DNA of 44,074 nucleotides from Clostridiales bacterium (GTDB lineage Bacteria > Bacillota > Clostridia > Oscillospirales > Butyricicoccaceae): NCBI GenBank assembly GCA_019421385.1, contig JAHZFK010000023.1, positions 415 through 44,488 on the forward strand. The letters run 5' to 3'. Below are positions 1 to 7,834 of this stretch, in pieces. Made by a program: the position numbers and the translations under genes. A model generated the notes under the pieces. The model ran no database searches, was not told the origin of the DNA, and saw only the letters and a list, made by a program, of their open reading frames with translations. Numbering within the stretch: the stretch's first letter is position 1; each line of letters opens with the position of its first letter.

Positions 1-297
1 GTCCTGCGCTTTCAGCTGCTCATTGATACCCTCTTTCTCTGCCAGCTGTGTTACAAGCAGATGGAGTTTGTTTTGTGCCTGAGTGTCAATGTCAGCCAGA
101 TAGCTGTACAATTTTCCGCTGAGAACAAGGTCGGAATAAAGCATAGGACGATGCTCTTTCAGGTATTGCTGGTGTTTCCTGCCCCACATACCAATAGGAG
201 ATGTCCCCGCTTCATCCAGCACTAAGCAGGGGATATAGTAGTTGCCTTGGAGTTCATACCAAAGGCCATTACACTGATCGAAGATGTATTTTTCCAT
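1..297 (-). CDS. tnpV: TnpV-like transposon-encoded protein (5' part, runs off the window)
   Basis: Reading leftward from an ATG at 297, 99 codons stay open to the window edge, so the C-terminus is missing. The N-terminus MEKYIFDQCNGLWYEL, followed by YYIPCLVLDE and later SGKLYSYLADIDTQAQ, matches what I remember of the TnpV family carried by Tn4451-type and related integrative elements of Clostridia. Its function there is not firmly established; an accessory role in excision has been suggested. A good Shine-Dalgarno GGAGGAC lies at 304-310. The region is less GC-rich than the genes to its right, which fits recent transfer. The family call is from memory of the sequence and could not be searched. 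Confidence 0.8.
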   Translation of the reverse strand, partial: MEKYIFDQCNGLWYELQGNYYIPCLVLDEAGTSPIGMWGRKHQQYLKEHRPMLYSDLVLSGKLYSYLADIDTQAQNKLHLLVTQLAEKEGINEQLKAQD

Positions 298-560
298 TAT
301 GCTGTCCTCCGTGTGGAAATTTAATTTTGAGGTGATGACGAGAACAGCAACCAGGTTTCTTTCCCTACTGTTGTCCTGCGTCGCCCTGGGTAGCGACACG
401 CAAGGCACATATAAGGAGCAAAATCTGCTTTTCGTGCACTATGCACGGGAATGAAAATTAGAACATGCTGTACGGAAAAACCGCAGTATTAAGCCAAAAA
501 TCAGGTGGAAAGCGAAGAAATCACCGGGTGTTTGGCAGGGTCAGCACCAGACCCTTGAAG
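298..560. mobile_element. Non-coding, hairpin-rich border of the tnpV element
   Basis: I see no credible gene here. Three inverted repeats stand upstream of tnpV: an 8-bp stem with a 2-nt bulge at 377-402, a 6-bp stem with 3-nt loop at 433-447, and a 5-bp stem GGGTC/GACCC at 538-554. Such clusters occur near the ends and transfer origins of clostridial integrative elements, so this may be element terminus or oriT-like DNA. I could not find a defined attachment site or target duplication, so the right-hand boundary of about 560 is a guess. Confidence 0.4.
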
Positions 561-594
561 TTCAGCAAGCGCTAAACTTTATCAAAAAGTTTCC

Positions 595-634
595 AAAACC
601 CCGAAAGCCTCTGGTTTCCGGGGTTTTCGTTTTT
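595..634 (+). terminator. Rho-independent terminator
   Basis: AAAACCCCG pairs with CGGGGTTTT around an 11-nt loop-side stretch and is followed by TTTTCGTTTTT. It points rightward, yet no plus-strand gene precedes it in the window. It may be the orphaned terminator of a chromosomal gene separated from its body by the mobile element. Confidence 0.65.
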
Positions 635-679
635 GTGTACAGTTTTGGATGAAACTTGGCCGAAGAGCCTGAAAAGACC

Positions 680-708
680 TTGAGAGAAAGCGTTTCATCT
701 GTTATAAT
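680..708 (+). promoter_or_regulatory. Sigma-A-type promoter of ychF
   Basis: TTGAGA at 680-685 and TATAAT at 703-708 are separated by 17 bp, close to consensus. The ychF start lies about 80 bp downstream. Confidence 0.75.
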
Positions 709-786
709 AATCCTATTGCGATAATCGCTGTACTGAAATATGGAAAAGGTTGTGTGTGTCAAGCGCAAAAGGAGATGTGAAAATAA

Positions 787-1890
787 ATGAAACTCGGTAT
801 CGTCGGACTGCCGAATGTGGGAAAGTCCACACTGTTTAACGCAATCACACAGGCGGGGGCGGAAAGTGCAAACTATCCCTTCTGCACCATCGACCCGAAC
901 GTAGGCATGGTTGCCGTACCGGACGAGCGTTTGCAGCCGCTGACAGATCTGTACCATGCGAAAAAGACCACGCCCGCGGTGGTGGAGTTTGTGGATATTG
1001 CGGGTCTGGTGCGCGGCGCAAGCAAGGGCGAAGGCTTGGGCAACAAGTTCCTGTCCAATATCCGCGAGGTGGATGCGATCGTGCATGTGGTGCGCTGCTT
1101 TGAAAATGAGAACATCGTGCACGTGGAAGGCTCGGTCGATCCGGCGCGCGATATTGAAACCATCAATCTTGAGCTGATCCTTGCGGATATCGAGCATCTG
1201 GAACGCCGTCTGGAGCGCACGCGCAAGGCGGCAAAGGCAGATAAAAAGCTGCTGGCGGATGTGGAGATTCTCGAAAAGCTCAAGGCGCATCTGGAGGAGG
1301 GCAAGACTGCCCGAACCTTTGATGGCTTTGCCGACGATGATGATGTGCAGCGCGTGATCGGGGAAAGCGATCTGCTGTCCGCGAAAAAGGTGATTTACGC
1401 CGCCAACATGGATGAGGCGGGCTTTACCGGTGATAAAACCGAAAATGAGCGCTTGGCGGCTGTGCAGAAAATTGCGGATGCAGAGGGCGCAATGGTGCTG
1501 CCGATCTGCGCAAAGCTGGAAGAAGATATCGCTGGAATGGATGCAGAGGAAAAGGACATGTTCCTGTCCGAGCTGGGTCTGCATGAATCCGGCCTTGATC
1601 GTTTGATTAAGGTATGCTATGACCTGCTTGGCCTGATGAGCTATCTGACCGCGGGCGAGCAGGAAGTGCGCGCGTGGACAATCGAAAAGGGTACCAAGGC
1701 GCCGCAGGCGGCCGGTAAAATCCATTCGGACTTTGAGCGCGGCTTTATCCGCGCGGAAGTGATCCAGTATAAGGATCTGATCGAGCTGGGTTCGCTTGCA
1801 GCGGCAAGAGAAAAGGGTCTGGTTCGCTCGGAGGGAAAGGAATATGTGATGCAGGACGGAGACGTGGTTCTCTTCCGGTTTAATGTGTAA
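787..1890 (+). CDS. ychF: Ribosome-binding ATPase YchF (Obg-like, OLA1 family)
   Basis: This 367-residue protein has the usual length of the family. The P-loop GLPNVGKS is at residues 7-14, DIAG at 70-73 followed by LVRGASKGEGLGN, and NMDE at 207-210 in place of the GTPase NKxD motif. That change is known to give this family ATP rather than GTP preference. A coiled-coil insertion follows the G domain and the C-terminal ~85 residues form a TGS domain. YchF binds ribosomes in the cytoplasm and is implicated in stress and translation control. The Shine-Dalgarno AAAAGGAG precedes the ATG at good spacing, and the gene is monocistronic between its own promoter and a terminator at 1908. Confidence 0.97.
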   Translation: MKLGIVGLPNVGKSTLFNAITQAGAESANYPFCTIDPNVGMVAVPDERLQPLTDLYHAKKTTPAVVEFVDIAGLVRGASKGEGLGNKFLSNIREVDAIVHVVRCFENENIVHVEGSVDPARDIETINLELILADIEHLERRLERTRKAAKADKKLLADVEILEKLKAHLEEGKTARTFDGFADDDDVQRVIGESDLLSAKKVIYAANMDEAGFTGDKTENERLAAVQKIADAEGAMVLPICAKLEEDIAGMDAEEKDMFLSELGLHESGLDRLIKVCYDLLGLMSYLTAGEQEVRAWTIEKGTKAPQAAGKIHSDFERGFIRAEVIQYKDLIELGSLAAAREKGLVRSEGKEYVMQDGDVVLFRFNV

Positions 1891-1907
1891 AATTGTATAT
1901 TGTGATC

Positions 1908-1936
1908 AAAAAGCGCCGTTTTTTACGGTGCTTTTT
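1908..1936 (+). terminator. Terminator of ychF
   Basis: The stem AAAAGCGCCGT/ACGGTGCTTTT has one G-T pair and a loop of Ts, and it ends in a T-run just after the ychF stop. Confidence 0.8.
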
Positions 1937-1986
1937 GCTGTTTGTGGGATAAAAATGGGCTTGTTTGTTATTTTACCGAATTGTTA

Positions 1987-2015
1987 TTGCTTCTCCCACT
2001 ATTGCAGTATATAAT
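1987..2015 (+). promoter_or_regulatory. Promoter of the vanW-like gene
   Basis: TTGCTT (1987-1992) and TATAAT (2010-2015) are 17 bp apart. A long leader of about 110 nt follows. Two 0A-box-like heptamers lie directly downstream of the -10 element. Confidence 0.65.
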
Positions 2016-2020
2016 AAGAG

Positions 2021-2037
2021 CGACGAATCATGTCGAA
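2021..2037 (+). promoter_or_regulatory. Tandem Spo0A-box-like sites at the vanW-like gene promoter
   Basis: A perfect 0A box TGTCGAA is at 2031-2037. A 5/7 match, CGACGAA, starts exactly 10 bp before it at 2021. The same 10-bp phase is seen at the three boxes before spo0A in this window. The sites cover the expected transcription start, where a bound activator-repressor would block initiation. Function is inferred from sequence alone. Confidence 0.5.
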
Positions 2038-2131
2038 TGGATGCGGATATGCTGATTTTTGTTTTTTTCGGTAATTTGTATGATGTTTTGCATATCTGCA
2101 TATATAAGTAGCGGAAAAGGGGAAGAACAAG

Positions 2132-3871
2132 TTGAGCATCCTGAAAAATAAACAGAAGGAAGGAACGCATGTGGCTAAGCACACAGCGCAGACGGCTGCT
2201 CCCAAAAAAGAAAAAAAGCGAAAGCGTGTGCCGCTGGCTGCGAAAATCGCGGGCGGTATTGTTGCCTTGCTGTTGGTTGCATTGTGCGGCTTCACCTATC
2301 TTTATCCGAATATTTTTCCCGGCGTCACGGTCGGCTCTATTCCGGTCGGTTCGATGGCGAAGAGTGAGGCGGAAAAGCAGGTTGCCGGCAAAAGCGAGTC
2401 GCTTTATAAAGATGCCAAGCTGTCGCTGACCATTTATGACACGACGTATGATATTCCGGTGCAAGATGTACTGGAAAGCGTGGACGAAACGCAGTCGGTG
2501 AAAAATGCCTACGCCGTGGGCCGCACGGGCAATCCGTTTGTCCGCATGTGGGATGTGGTGAAAGCGGCGGTTGGCATGAATGAGGCGCAGATCGCCGCAC
2601 AGGTCGACGAGGACGGACTGACAGAAGCATTGGAAGAAATCGTTTCCAAGGCGCTGACCGAGCCGGTCGAACCGACGTGGGAGGTTGGCAAGGACACGCT
2701 GACGATCCATGCAGGCAAGCCGGGCGTGAACTTCGATACGGATGCCGTGCGGTCGCTGTTGGAGGAAAAAATCCGGCTGATGGATTTTGAGCCTTATGAG
2801 GTCTCGACCGAGCTGACCGTTGCACCGGAAATTGATATTGATAAGATCGCGGAAGAAGCGATTGGCGACCCGGTCAGCGCGACGGTCAGCAAGGAGGATG
2901 GCAAGACCATCATCCCGGAAAAGGTCGGCGTGCAGTTTGACGTGGAAGAGGCAAGAAGCATCATCGGGGACGGCTCGGCAGAGAGCTATACCATTCCGGT
3001 CAAAACAACGGCAGCGAAGGTGACGGCGGAGGATCTCAAAACCAAGCTGTTCAAGGATACGCTTGCGCAGACCTCGACCTATCTGGATGAGGGCAACGTG
3101 GCCCGCACCAATAATGTCCGGCTGGCGGCAGCATCCATCAATGGCACGATCCTCAATCCGGGTGATGAGTTCTCGTATAACACGGTCGTCGGTGAGCGCA
3201 CCGAAGCGCGCGGCTACAAGCCGGCGGGTGCTTATGTCAACGGGCAGGTCGTTGATGAGTTTGGCGGCGGTGTATGCCAGCCTTCGTCGACATTGTATAT
3301 GGCGGTGCTGCGCGCAGATCTGGAGGTCACCGAGCGGCACAACCATTCCTTTACCGTGGCTTACACGCCACTGGGCGAGGACGCAACTGTGGATTACGGC
3401 AATTTGGATTTCCGGTTCAAGAACAATACGGATTATCCCATCAAGATTTTGGCCGAGCAGACGGACGGCAAGATGATCATGACCATCGTTGGCACCAAGA
3501 CGAGCGACAAAACAGTGGAAACCCGCACCGAGGTGCTGGAAACCTACTCCCCGCAGACGATCGAGAAAAAGGACAGCTCGATGATGGTGGGCCAGACGCG
3601 CGTTGACACGACCCCAATCACCGGTTATTCCACGCGCACCTATAAGGTGATTACGGAAAACGGAAAAACGACCGAGGTGCTCGCCAATACGTCCAACTAT
3701 GTCAAGCGGGATAAGATCGTGTATGTCGGAACCAAGCAGCCGGCACCGCAAACTCCCTCGACCGGAGGAAGCGGAACGAGCAGCGGGGAAACGGCGTCGG
3801 ATGGAGGCTCCGGCTCGACCGGAGACAGTGCAGCGGAATCGACAGGCGAACAAACACAGTCCGATTCATAA
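2132..3871 (+). CDS. VanW-family cell-wall protein with peptidoglycan-binding repeat
   Basis: This 579-residue protein has a Lys-rich cytoplasmic N-terminus, one membrane anchor at about residues 38-58, a YoaR-like putative peptidoglycan-binding region (about 80-300) and a VanW domain around 310-450. The VanW domain includes RTEARGYKPAGAYVNG and the signature FGGGVCQPSSTLYMAVLRA. A G5-like beta segment and a Ser/Thr/Gly-rich tail finish it. It is probably membrane-anchored and faces the cell wall. The biochemical role of VanW is unknown; housekeeping copies do not imply vancomycin resistance. The TTG at 2132 follows a weak GGGGAAG site. A GTG at 2171 has a better AAGGAAGGA site, would shorten the protein by 13 residues, and is a real alternative. 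Confidence 0.88.
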   Translation: MSILKNKQKEGTHVAKHTAQTAAPKKEKKRKRVPLAAKIAGGIVALLLVALCGFTYLYPNIFPGVTVGSIPVGSMAKSEAEKQVAGKSESLYKDAKLSLTIYDTTYDIPVQDVLESVDETQSVKNAYAVGRTGNPFVRMWDVVKAAVGMNEAQIAAQVDEDGLTEALEEIVSKALTEPVEPTWEVGKDTLTIHAGKPGVNFDTDAVRSLLEEKIRLMDFEPYEVSTELTVAPEIDIDKIAEEAIGDPVSATVSKEDGKTIIPEKVGVQFDVEEARSIIGDGSAESYTIPVKTTAAKVTAEDLKTKLFKDTLAQTSTYLDEGNVARTNNVRLAAASINGTILNPGDEFSYNTVVGERTEARGYKPAGAYVNGQVVDEFGGGVCQPSSTLYMAVLRADLEVTERHNHSFTVAYTPLGEDATVDYGNLDFRFKNNTDYPIKILAEQTDGKMIMTIVGTKTSDKTVETRTEVLETYSPQTIEKKDSSMMVGQTRVDTTPITGYSTRTYKVITENGKTTEVLANTSNYVKRDKIVYVGTKQPAPQTPSTGGSGTSSGETASDGGSGSTGDSAAESTGEQTQSDS

Positions 3872-3904
3872 CAACAAATTTCATCAAGGGTAGGAGGAAG
3901 ACGG

Positions 3905-4900
3905 ATGACACGAGAGTTTACCGCACAGACGCGTAAGGAGATCAAAAGAGCCTGCAAAGGCCATGTGATGAACAATCTGGGGCGCTGCATCGGCATCAAC
4001 TTTTTGTATGCACTACCGTTCGTGCTGCTGTTTGCGATGCTGTATCTGTCGCTGTTTGGCCGGATGTTTGCAATGATTCTGGCTGGATATACCGATGAAT
4101 ATATGCTGAGCATGGCACTGGCGCAGGGCATGAACAGTGTCTGGATCGTGGTGTTCCTGATGATCGTCATCAGCGGCCCGCTTTCCTTTGGCATGATGCG
4201 GTTTTATCGCGCTTTGCAGCGTGGGGAGGAACCGGGTGTCAGCACCCTGTTCAAGCCCTTTACCTCGCTCCGTACGGTATGGGCAGGCATCAAGATGGAG
4301 TTTTGTTTGGCGTTCCGCTCGCTCCTGTGGATGATTGCGCCGACCATTGTGTACATGGCGCTGGGATTTTCTTTGGCAATCAGCGCGGCGATGAACGGCA
4401 ATGCGAACAGCGTTTCCGTGGTGCTGACGGTTCTCAATATCCTGTACCTCATTGCGCTCATTCCAATCGAAATCAAGGTGATGACGTACAGCGCGGGCTG
4501 GGTCATCCTGTGCGACGATGAGACGCACAGCGTCTGGGATGCAACGCGCGAAGCGTCTGCTGCATTTAAGGGACAGTTCGGCAAGCTGTTTGTGTTCGTG
4601 CTCAGCTTTATCGGCTGGTATATCCTGCTGATGGGCGCTGTTTATCTGTGCAGTGGCCTCGGCATTGCCGGGTTGGCTCTGGTACAGGGCGGCACGGGCA
4701 TTGCGATTATGGTAACGGCACTGATCGCGGCGTTTTGCCTTGGGATTCTGCTGGGCGCATTCCTCAACGCGTATGAAATGACCTCTTTCTTCGGTATGTA
4801 CGAATACCTTTCCACGCCGGTGATGCCGGTCATGGAACCGCAGGATACGTCCTTCACGGACTCTTGGCCGGGACAGGGCGGAGACGGCACACCGCAATAA
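3905..4900 (+). CDS. DUF975-family integral membrane protein
   Basis: The 331-residue product has five to six hydrophobic segments, at about residues 25-60, 75-105, 135-165, 170-195, 235-260 and 265-295. The N-terminus (KEIKRACKGH) and the segment ISGPLSFGMMRFYRALQRGE are typical of the DUF975 family common in Clostridia. Function is unknown. It lies 33 bp after the vanW-like gene with a good AGGAGG site, so the two are probably co-transcribed and may both act at the envelope. The C-terminal tail is short and polar. Confidence 0.8.
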   Translation: MTREFTAQTRKEIKRACKGHVMNNLGRCIGINFLYALPFVLLFAMLYLSLFGRMFAMILAGYTDEYMLSMALAQGMNSVWIVVFLMIVISGPLSFGMMRFYRALQRGEEPGVSTLFKPFTSLRTVWAGIKMEFCLAFRSLLWMIAPTIVYMALGFSLAISAAMNGNANSVSVVLTVLNILYLIALIPIEIKVMTYSAGWVILCDDETHSVWDATREASAAFKGQFGKLFVFVLSFIGWYILLMGAVYLCSGLGIAGLALVQGGTGIAIMVTALIAAFCLGILLGAFLNAYEMTSFFGMYEYLSTPVMPVMEPQDTSFTDSWPGQGGDGTPQ

Positions 4901-4915
4901 AACAAAATAGAGATC

Positions 4916-4941
4916 GAAACGGCGGGTTTTCCCGCCGTTTC
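4916..4941 (+). terminator. Strong hairpin after the DUF975 gene
   Basis: An 11-bp perfect stem GAAACGGCGGG/CCCGCCGTTTC has a TTTT loop. No T-run follows; the metG promoter starts 7 bp later. It may terminate weakly or insulate the two units. Confidence 0.55.
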
Positions 4942-4947
4942 GCGCGC

Positions 4948-4976
4948 TTGACAGCATTGGAGGGCAATGCTATAAT
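4948..4976 (+). promoter_or_regulatory. Consensus sigma-A promoter of the metG T-box transcript
   Basis: TTGACA (4948-4953) and TATAAT (4971-4976) are both perfect with a 17-bp spacer. It drives the T-box leader. Confidence 0.9.
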
Positions 4977-4984
4977 GAAACCAT

Positions 4985-5280
4985 TATATCGGCAACACGG
5001 CGATGAAGAGGAAAGTATGCGGTGCAGTACGGCAAAGCGAGTCCCGGACGGTGCAAGCGGGATGCGGAGGGCGCGGCGGAAAATGGCCTCGGAGCACCGC
5101 ACCGACCGGCGGCAAATTACGCCATAGGCTGCGGCGGGGGATTCCCGTTATCGGATCGGGGTATGGCAGTACCCGTTAAGGCGCGCCGCCGCGAGGGGCG
5201 CGTGAAGCAAGGTGGTAACACGGAAGCGGTTCGCTCTCGTCCTTGGATGACATTCATTCGGGGAGGAGGGCTTTTTGTTT
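4985..5280 (+). promoter_or_regulatory. T-box riboswitch, methionine-specific
   Basis: The leader shows the standard T-box order. The stem I base with its AG-bulge region (GATGAAGAGGAAAGTA) starts near 5001, and the distal-loop elements AGCGAGTC and GGTGCAAG lie at about 5037-5057. A specifier loop has ATG at 5083-5085, followed by CTCGGAGCACC. The T-box sequence AAGGTGGTAACACGG is at 5209-5223; its TGGT can pair with the 3' end ACCA of uncharged tRNA-Met. A terminator of 12 positions with one mismatch (5233-5244 with 5260-5271) ends in CTTTTTGTTT. Uncharged tRNA-Met should stabilise the antiterminator and switch on metG. Confidence 0.93.
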
Positions 5281-5340
5281 CTTTGCCAAAACGCGTATGA
5301 AAACGGATAAAATTTCGCAAACCTAAGGATAAAGGAAAAG

Positions 5341-7275
5341 ATGGACAAGAAACCCTATTATATTTCAACGGCGATTGCCTATACCTCGGCAAAGCCGCAC
5401 ATCGGCAACACCTATGAGATCGTGCTGGCCGATGCGATTGCGCGCTATAAGCGCTTGACCGGCTATGATGTTTATTTCCAGACCGGCACCGACGAGCACG
5501 GCCAGAAGATTCAGGAAAAGGCTGAGGCGGCGGGCATCACGCCGCAGCAGCATGTGGACAATGTCGCAGGACAGGTCAAGGAGATCTGGGACCTGATGAA
5601 CACCACCTATGACAAGTTTGTCCGCACGACTGATCCGATGCACGAAAAGCAGGTGCAGAAGATTTTCAAGAAGCTGTACGATCAGGGCGATATCTACAAA
5701 GGCAGCTATAAGGGCAAATACTGCAAGCCCTGCGAGTCCTTCTGGACCGAGAGCCAGCTCAAGGATGGCTGCTGCCCGGATTGCGGCCGTCCGGTCGTGG
5801 ATGCGGAGGAGGAAGCCTACTTCTTCCGTATGAGCAAGTACGCTGACCGCCTGATGAAGCACATCGAGGAGCATCCCGAGTTCATCCAGCCGGAGAGCCG
5901 CAAAAACGAAATGGTCAACAACTTCTTGAAGCCCGGCCTGCAAGACCTGTGCGTATCGCGCACCTCGTTCTCGTGGGGCATCCCGGTTGACTTTGATCCC
6001 GGTCACGTTGTTTACGTCTGGCTGGACGCGCTGACCAACTATATCACCTTCTGCGGTTATGATCCGGATGGCAACCACGACGAGCATTACAAGAAGTTCT
6101 GGCCTGCCGACGTGCACCTGATCGGCAAGGATATCATTCGTTTCCACACGATCTATTGGCCGATCTTCCTGATGGCGCTGGGTGAAGAACTGCCCAAGCA
6201 GGTATTTGGCCATCCGTGGCTGCTGGTAGGCGAGGGCAAGATGTCCAAGTCGCTGGGCAACGTGATTTATGCGGATGATCTGGTGCGCCTGTTCGGCGTG
6301 GACGCGGTGCGCTATTATGTGCTGCATGAGATGCCGTTTGCCAATGACGGCGTGATCTCTTACGAGCTGATTTGTGAGCGCATCAACTCGGAGCTTGCAA
6401 ACGTACTGGGCAATCTGGTCAACCGCACGATTGCGATGACCAAGAAATATTTTGGCGGTGTTGTGCCCACTCCGGCGGATGCCGAGCCGGTGGATGACGA
6501 ACTCAAGGCGGTTGCACTCGGCCTGCCTGCTGCGGTCGAAAAGCGCATGGCCGACCTGCACGTCGCGGACGCGATCGACGAGGTGTTCACATTGCTGCGC
6601 CGCTCGAACAAGTATATCGACGAGACTATGCCGTGGGCGCTGGCGAAGGACGAGGCCAAGAAGGGTCGTCTGGGTACGGTGCTGTACAACCTGCTCGAGT
6701 CCATCCGCTTTGCAGCGACCATGCTGCGCCCGTACCTGCCGGAGACGGCGGACAAGATTTTCGCGCAGCTGGGCACGGAGGACAAGGGCGTTGAGAGCCT
6801 TGCGGCGTTCGGCGGCATGACCGCGGGCGCATCGGTGGGCGAAGCGTCCATCCTGTTCGAGCGCATCGACATTCCGAAGAAGCTGGCCGAGATCGAGGAG
6901 GAGAAGAAGGCGCAGATGGAGCCGGAAAAGCCGGCTGTCACCTTCCTGCCGGATATCCCGTTTGACGACTTCTGCAAGGTCGATATGACCGTGTGCAAGG
7001 TGCTGGCCTGCGAGAACGTCAAGAAGAGCGAAAAGCTGCTGAAGTTCCAGCTGGACGACGGCTCGGGCACACCGCGCCAGATCCTGTCGGGTATCGCCAA
7101 GTATTACAAGGCGGAAGACCTCGTCGGCAAGACGGTCGTTGCCGTCACCAACCTGCCGCCGCGCAAGATGATGGGGCAGGAGTCGAACGGTATGCTGCTG
7201 TCCGCCGAAAAGGACGGCAAGCTCAATCTGCTCATGCTCGATGATGCGATTGAAGCGGGCGCAAAGCTGTGCTAA
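5341..7275 (+). CDS. metG: Methionine--tRNA ligase
   Basis: This 644-residue class I aminoacyl-tRNA synthetase charges tRNA-Met. The HIGH-type motif HIGN is at residues 20-23 and KMSKS at 300-304. A zinc knuckle with CKPC and CCPDC near 128-150 marks the connective domain. An anticodon-binding helical domain spans roughly 345-520. The last ~105 residues form the EMAP/Trbp111-type OB-fold tRNA-binding domain seen in dimeric MetG. The Shine-Dalgarno AAGGATAAAGG precedes the ATG. The gene stands alone between the T-box leader and a terminator at 7288, so its expression should follow the charging state of tRNA-Met. Confidence 0.98.
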   Translation: MDKKPYYISTAIAYTSAKPHIGNTYEIVLADAIARYKRLTGYDVYFQTGTDEHGQKIQEKAEAAGITPQQHVDNVAGQVKEIWDLMNTTYDKFVRTTDPMHEKQVQKIFKKLYDQGDIYKGSYKGKYCKPCESFWTESQLKDGCCPDCGRPVVDAEEEAYFFRMSKYADRLMKHIEEHPEFIQPESRKNEMVNNFLKPGLQDLCVSRTSFSWGIPVDFDPGHVVYVWLDALTNYITFCGYDPDGNHDEHYKKFWPADVHLIGKDIIRFHTIYWPIFLMALGEELPKQVFGHPWLLVGEGKMSKSLGNVIYADDLVRLFGVDAVRYYVLHEMPFANDGVISYELICERINSELANVLGNLVNRTIAMTKKYFGGVVPTPADAEPVDDELKAVALGLPAAVEKRMADLHVADAIDEVFTLLRRSNKYIDETMPWALAKDEAKKGRLGTVLYNLLESIRFAATMLRPYLPETADKIFAQLGTEDKGVESLAAFGGMTAGASVGEASILFERIDIPKKLAEIEEEKKAQMEPEKPAVTFLPDIPFDDFCKVDMTVCKVLACENVKKSEKLLKFQLDDGSGTPRQILSGIAKYYKAEDLVGKTVVAVTNLPPRKMMGQESNGMLLSAEKDGKLNLLMLDDAIEAGAKLC

Positions 7276-7287
7276 AATGAAAGAGCG

Positions 7288-7318
7288 AAAGGGGCTGCGT
7301 GCTGTCGCAGCCCCTTTT
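7288..7318 (+). terminator. Terminator of metG
   Basis: The 12-bp stem AAAGGGGCTGCG/CGCAGCCCCTTT has a 6-nt loop and ends in TTTT. Confidence 0.9.
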
Positions 7319-7365
7319 CCAAACAAGGAGGGCGCGGCAGATGCGCCGGAAATGAGGAGACAACT

Positions 7366-7815
7366 ATGCGGGCACTGATTCAGCGCGTGTCGCGCGCATC
7401 GGTCACGATCGACGGCGCGGTGCACGGACAGATCGGGCAGGGCTTTCTCGTCCTGCTCGGTATCACGGACGGAGACACGATGGACGATGCGGTCTATCTG
7501 GCGGATAAAACGGTCAAACTCCGTGTATTCACCGATGAAAATGATAAAATGAACCGGTCGCTTGCCGACGTCGGCGGCGGGATTCTGGTCGTATCGCAGT
7601 TTACGCTGTACGGCGACTGCAAAAAGGGCAACCGCCCGAGCTTTACCGCGGCGGCGCGGCCGGAGACTGCAATCCCGCTGTACGAAGCGTTTATCGCGCG
7701 CTGCCGCGAGAGCGGCCTGCCGGTCGAAACCGGCGAGTTCGGCGCGGATATGAAGGTCGATCTGCTCAATGACGGACCTGTTACCCTGTGGATGGACACC
7801 GCGCAGATGCGGTGA
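7366..7815 (+). CDS. dtd: D-aminoacyl-tRNA deacylase
   Basis: This 149-residue enzyme hydrolyses D-amino acids, and glycine, wrongly attached to tRNA. It starts with MRALIQRVSRASVTIDG. The two active-site signatures are present: SQFTLYGDCKKGNRPSF near residues 79-95 and NDGPVTLWMD near the C-terminus, which carries the cross-subunit Gly-cisPro motif as GPVT. Length equals the family norm. It is the first gene of a run with the MBL hydrolase and hemZ, spaced 19 bp and 0 bp, which suggests one transcript. The RBS is GAGGAGA. Confidence 0.97.
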   Translation: MRALIQRVSRASVTIDGAVHGQIGQGFLVLLGITDGDTMDDAVYLADKTVKLRVFTDENDKMNRSLADVGGGILVVSQFTLYGDCKKGNRPSFTAAARPETAIPLYEAFIARCRESGLPVETGEFGADMKVDLLNDGPVTLWMDTAQMR

Positions 7816-7834
7816 CAGAAAGGAGAAATTGCTT

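Noticed and set aside
562..1725. Long minus-strand open frame opposite ychF
   Set aside because: It is fully antisense to a conserved gene, has no ribosome site or recognisable domain, and reflects codon bias of the real gene. The same holds for other long antisense frames such as 5365-7875, 29472-31262 and 39473-40975.
1973..3853. Long minus-strand frame opposite the vanW-like gene
   Set aside because: Its composition is that of a shadow frame, and the plus strand holds clear VanW motifs.
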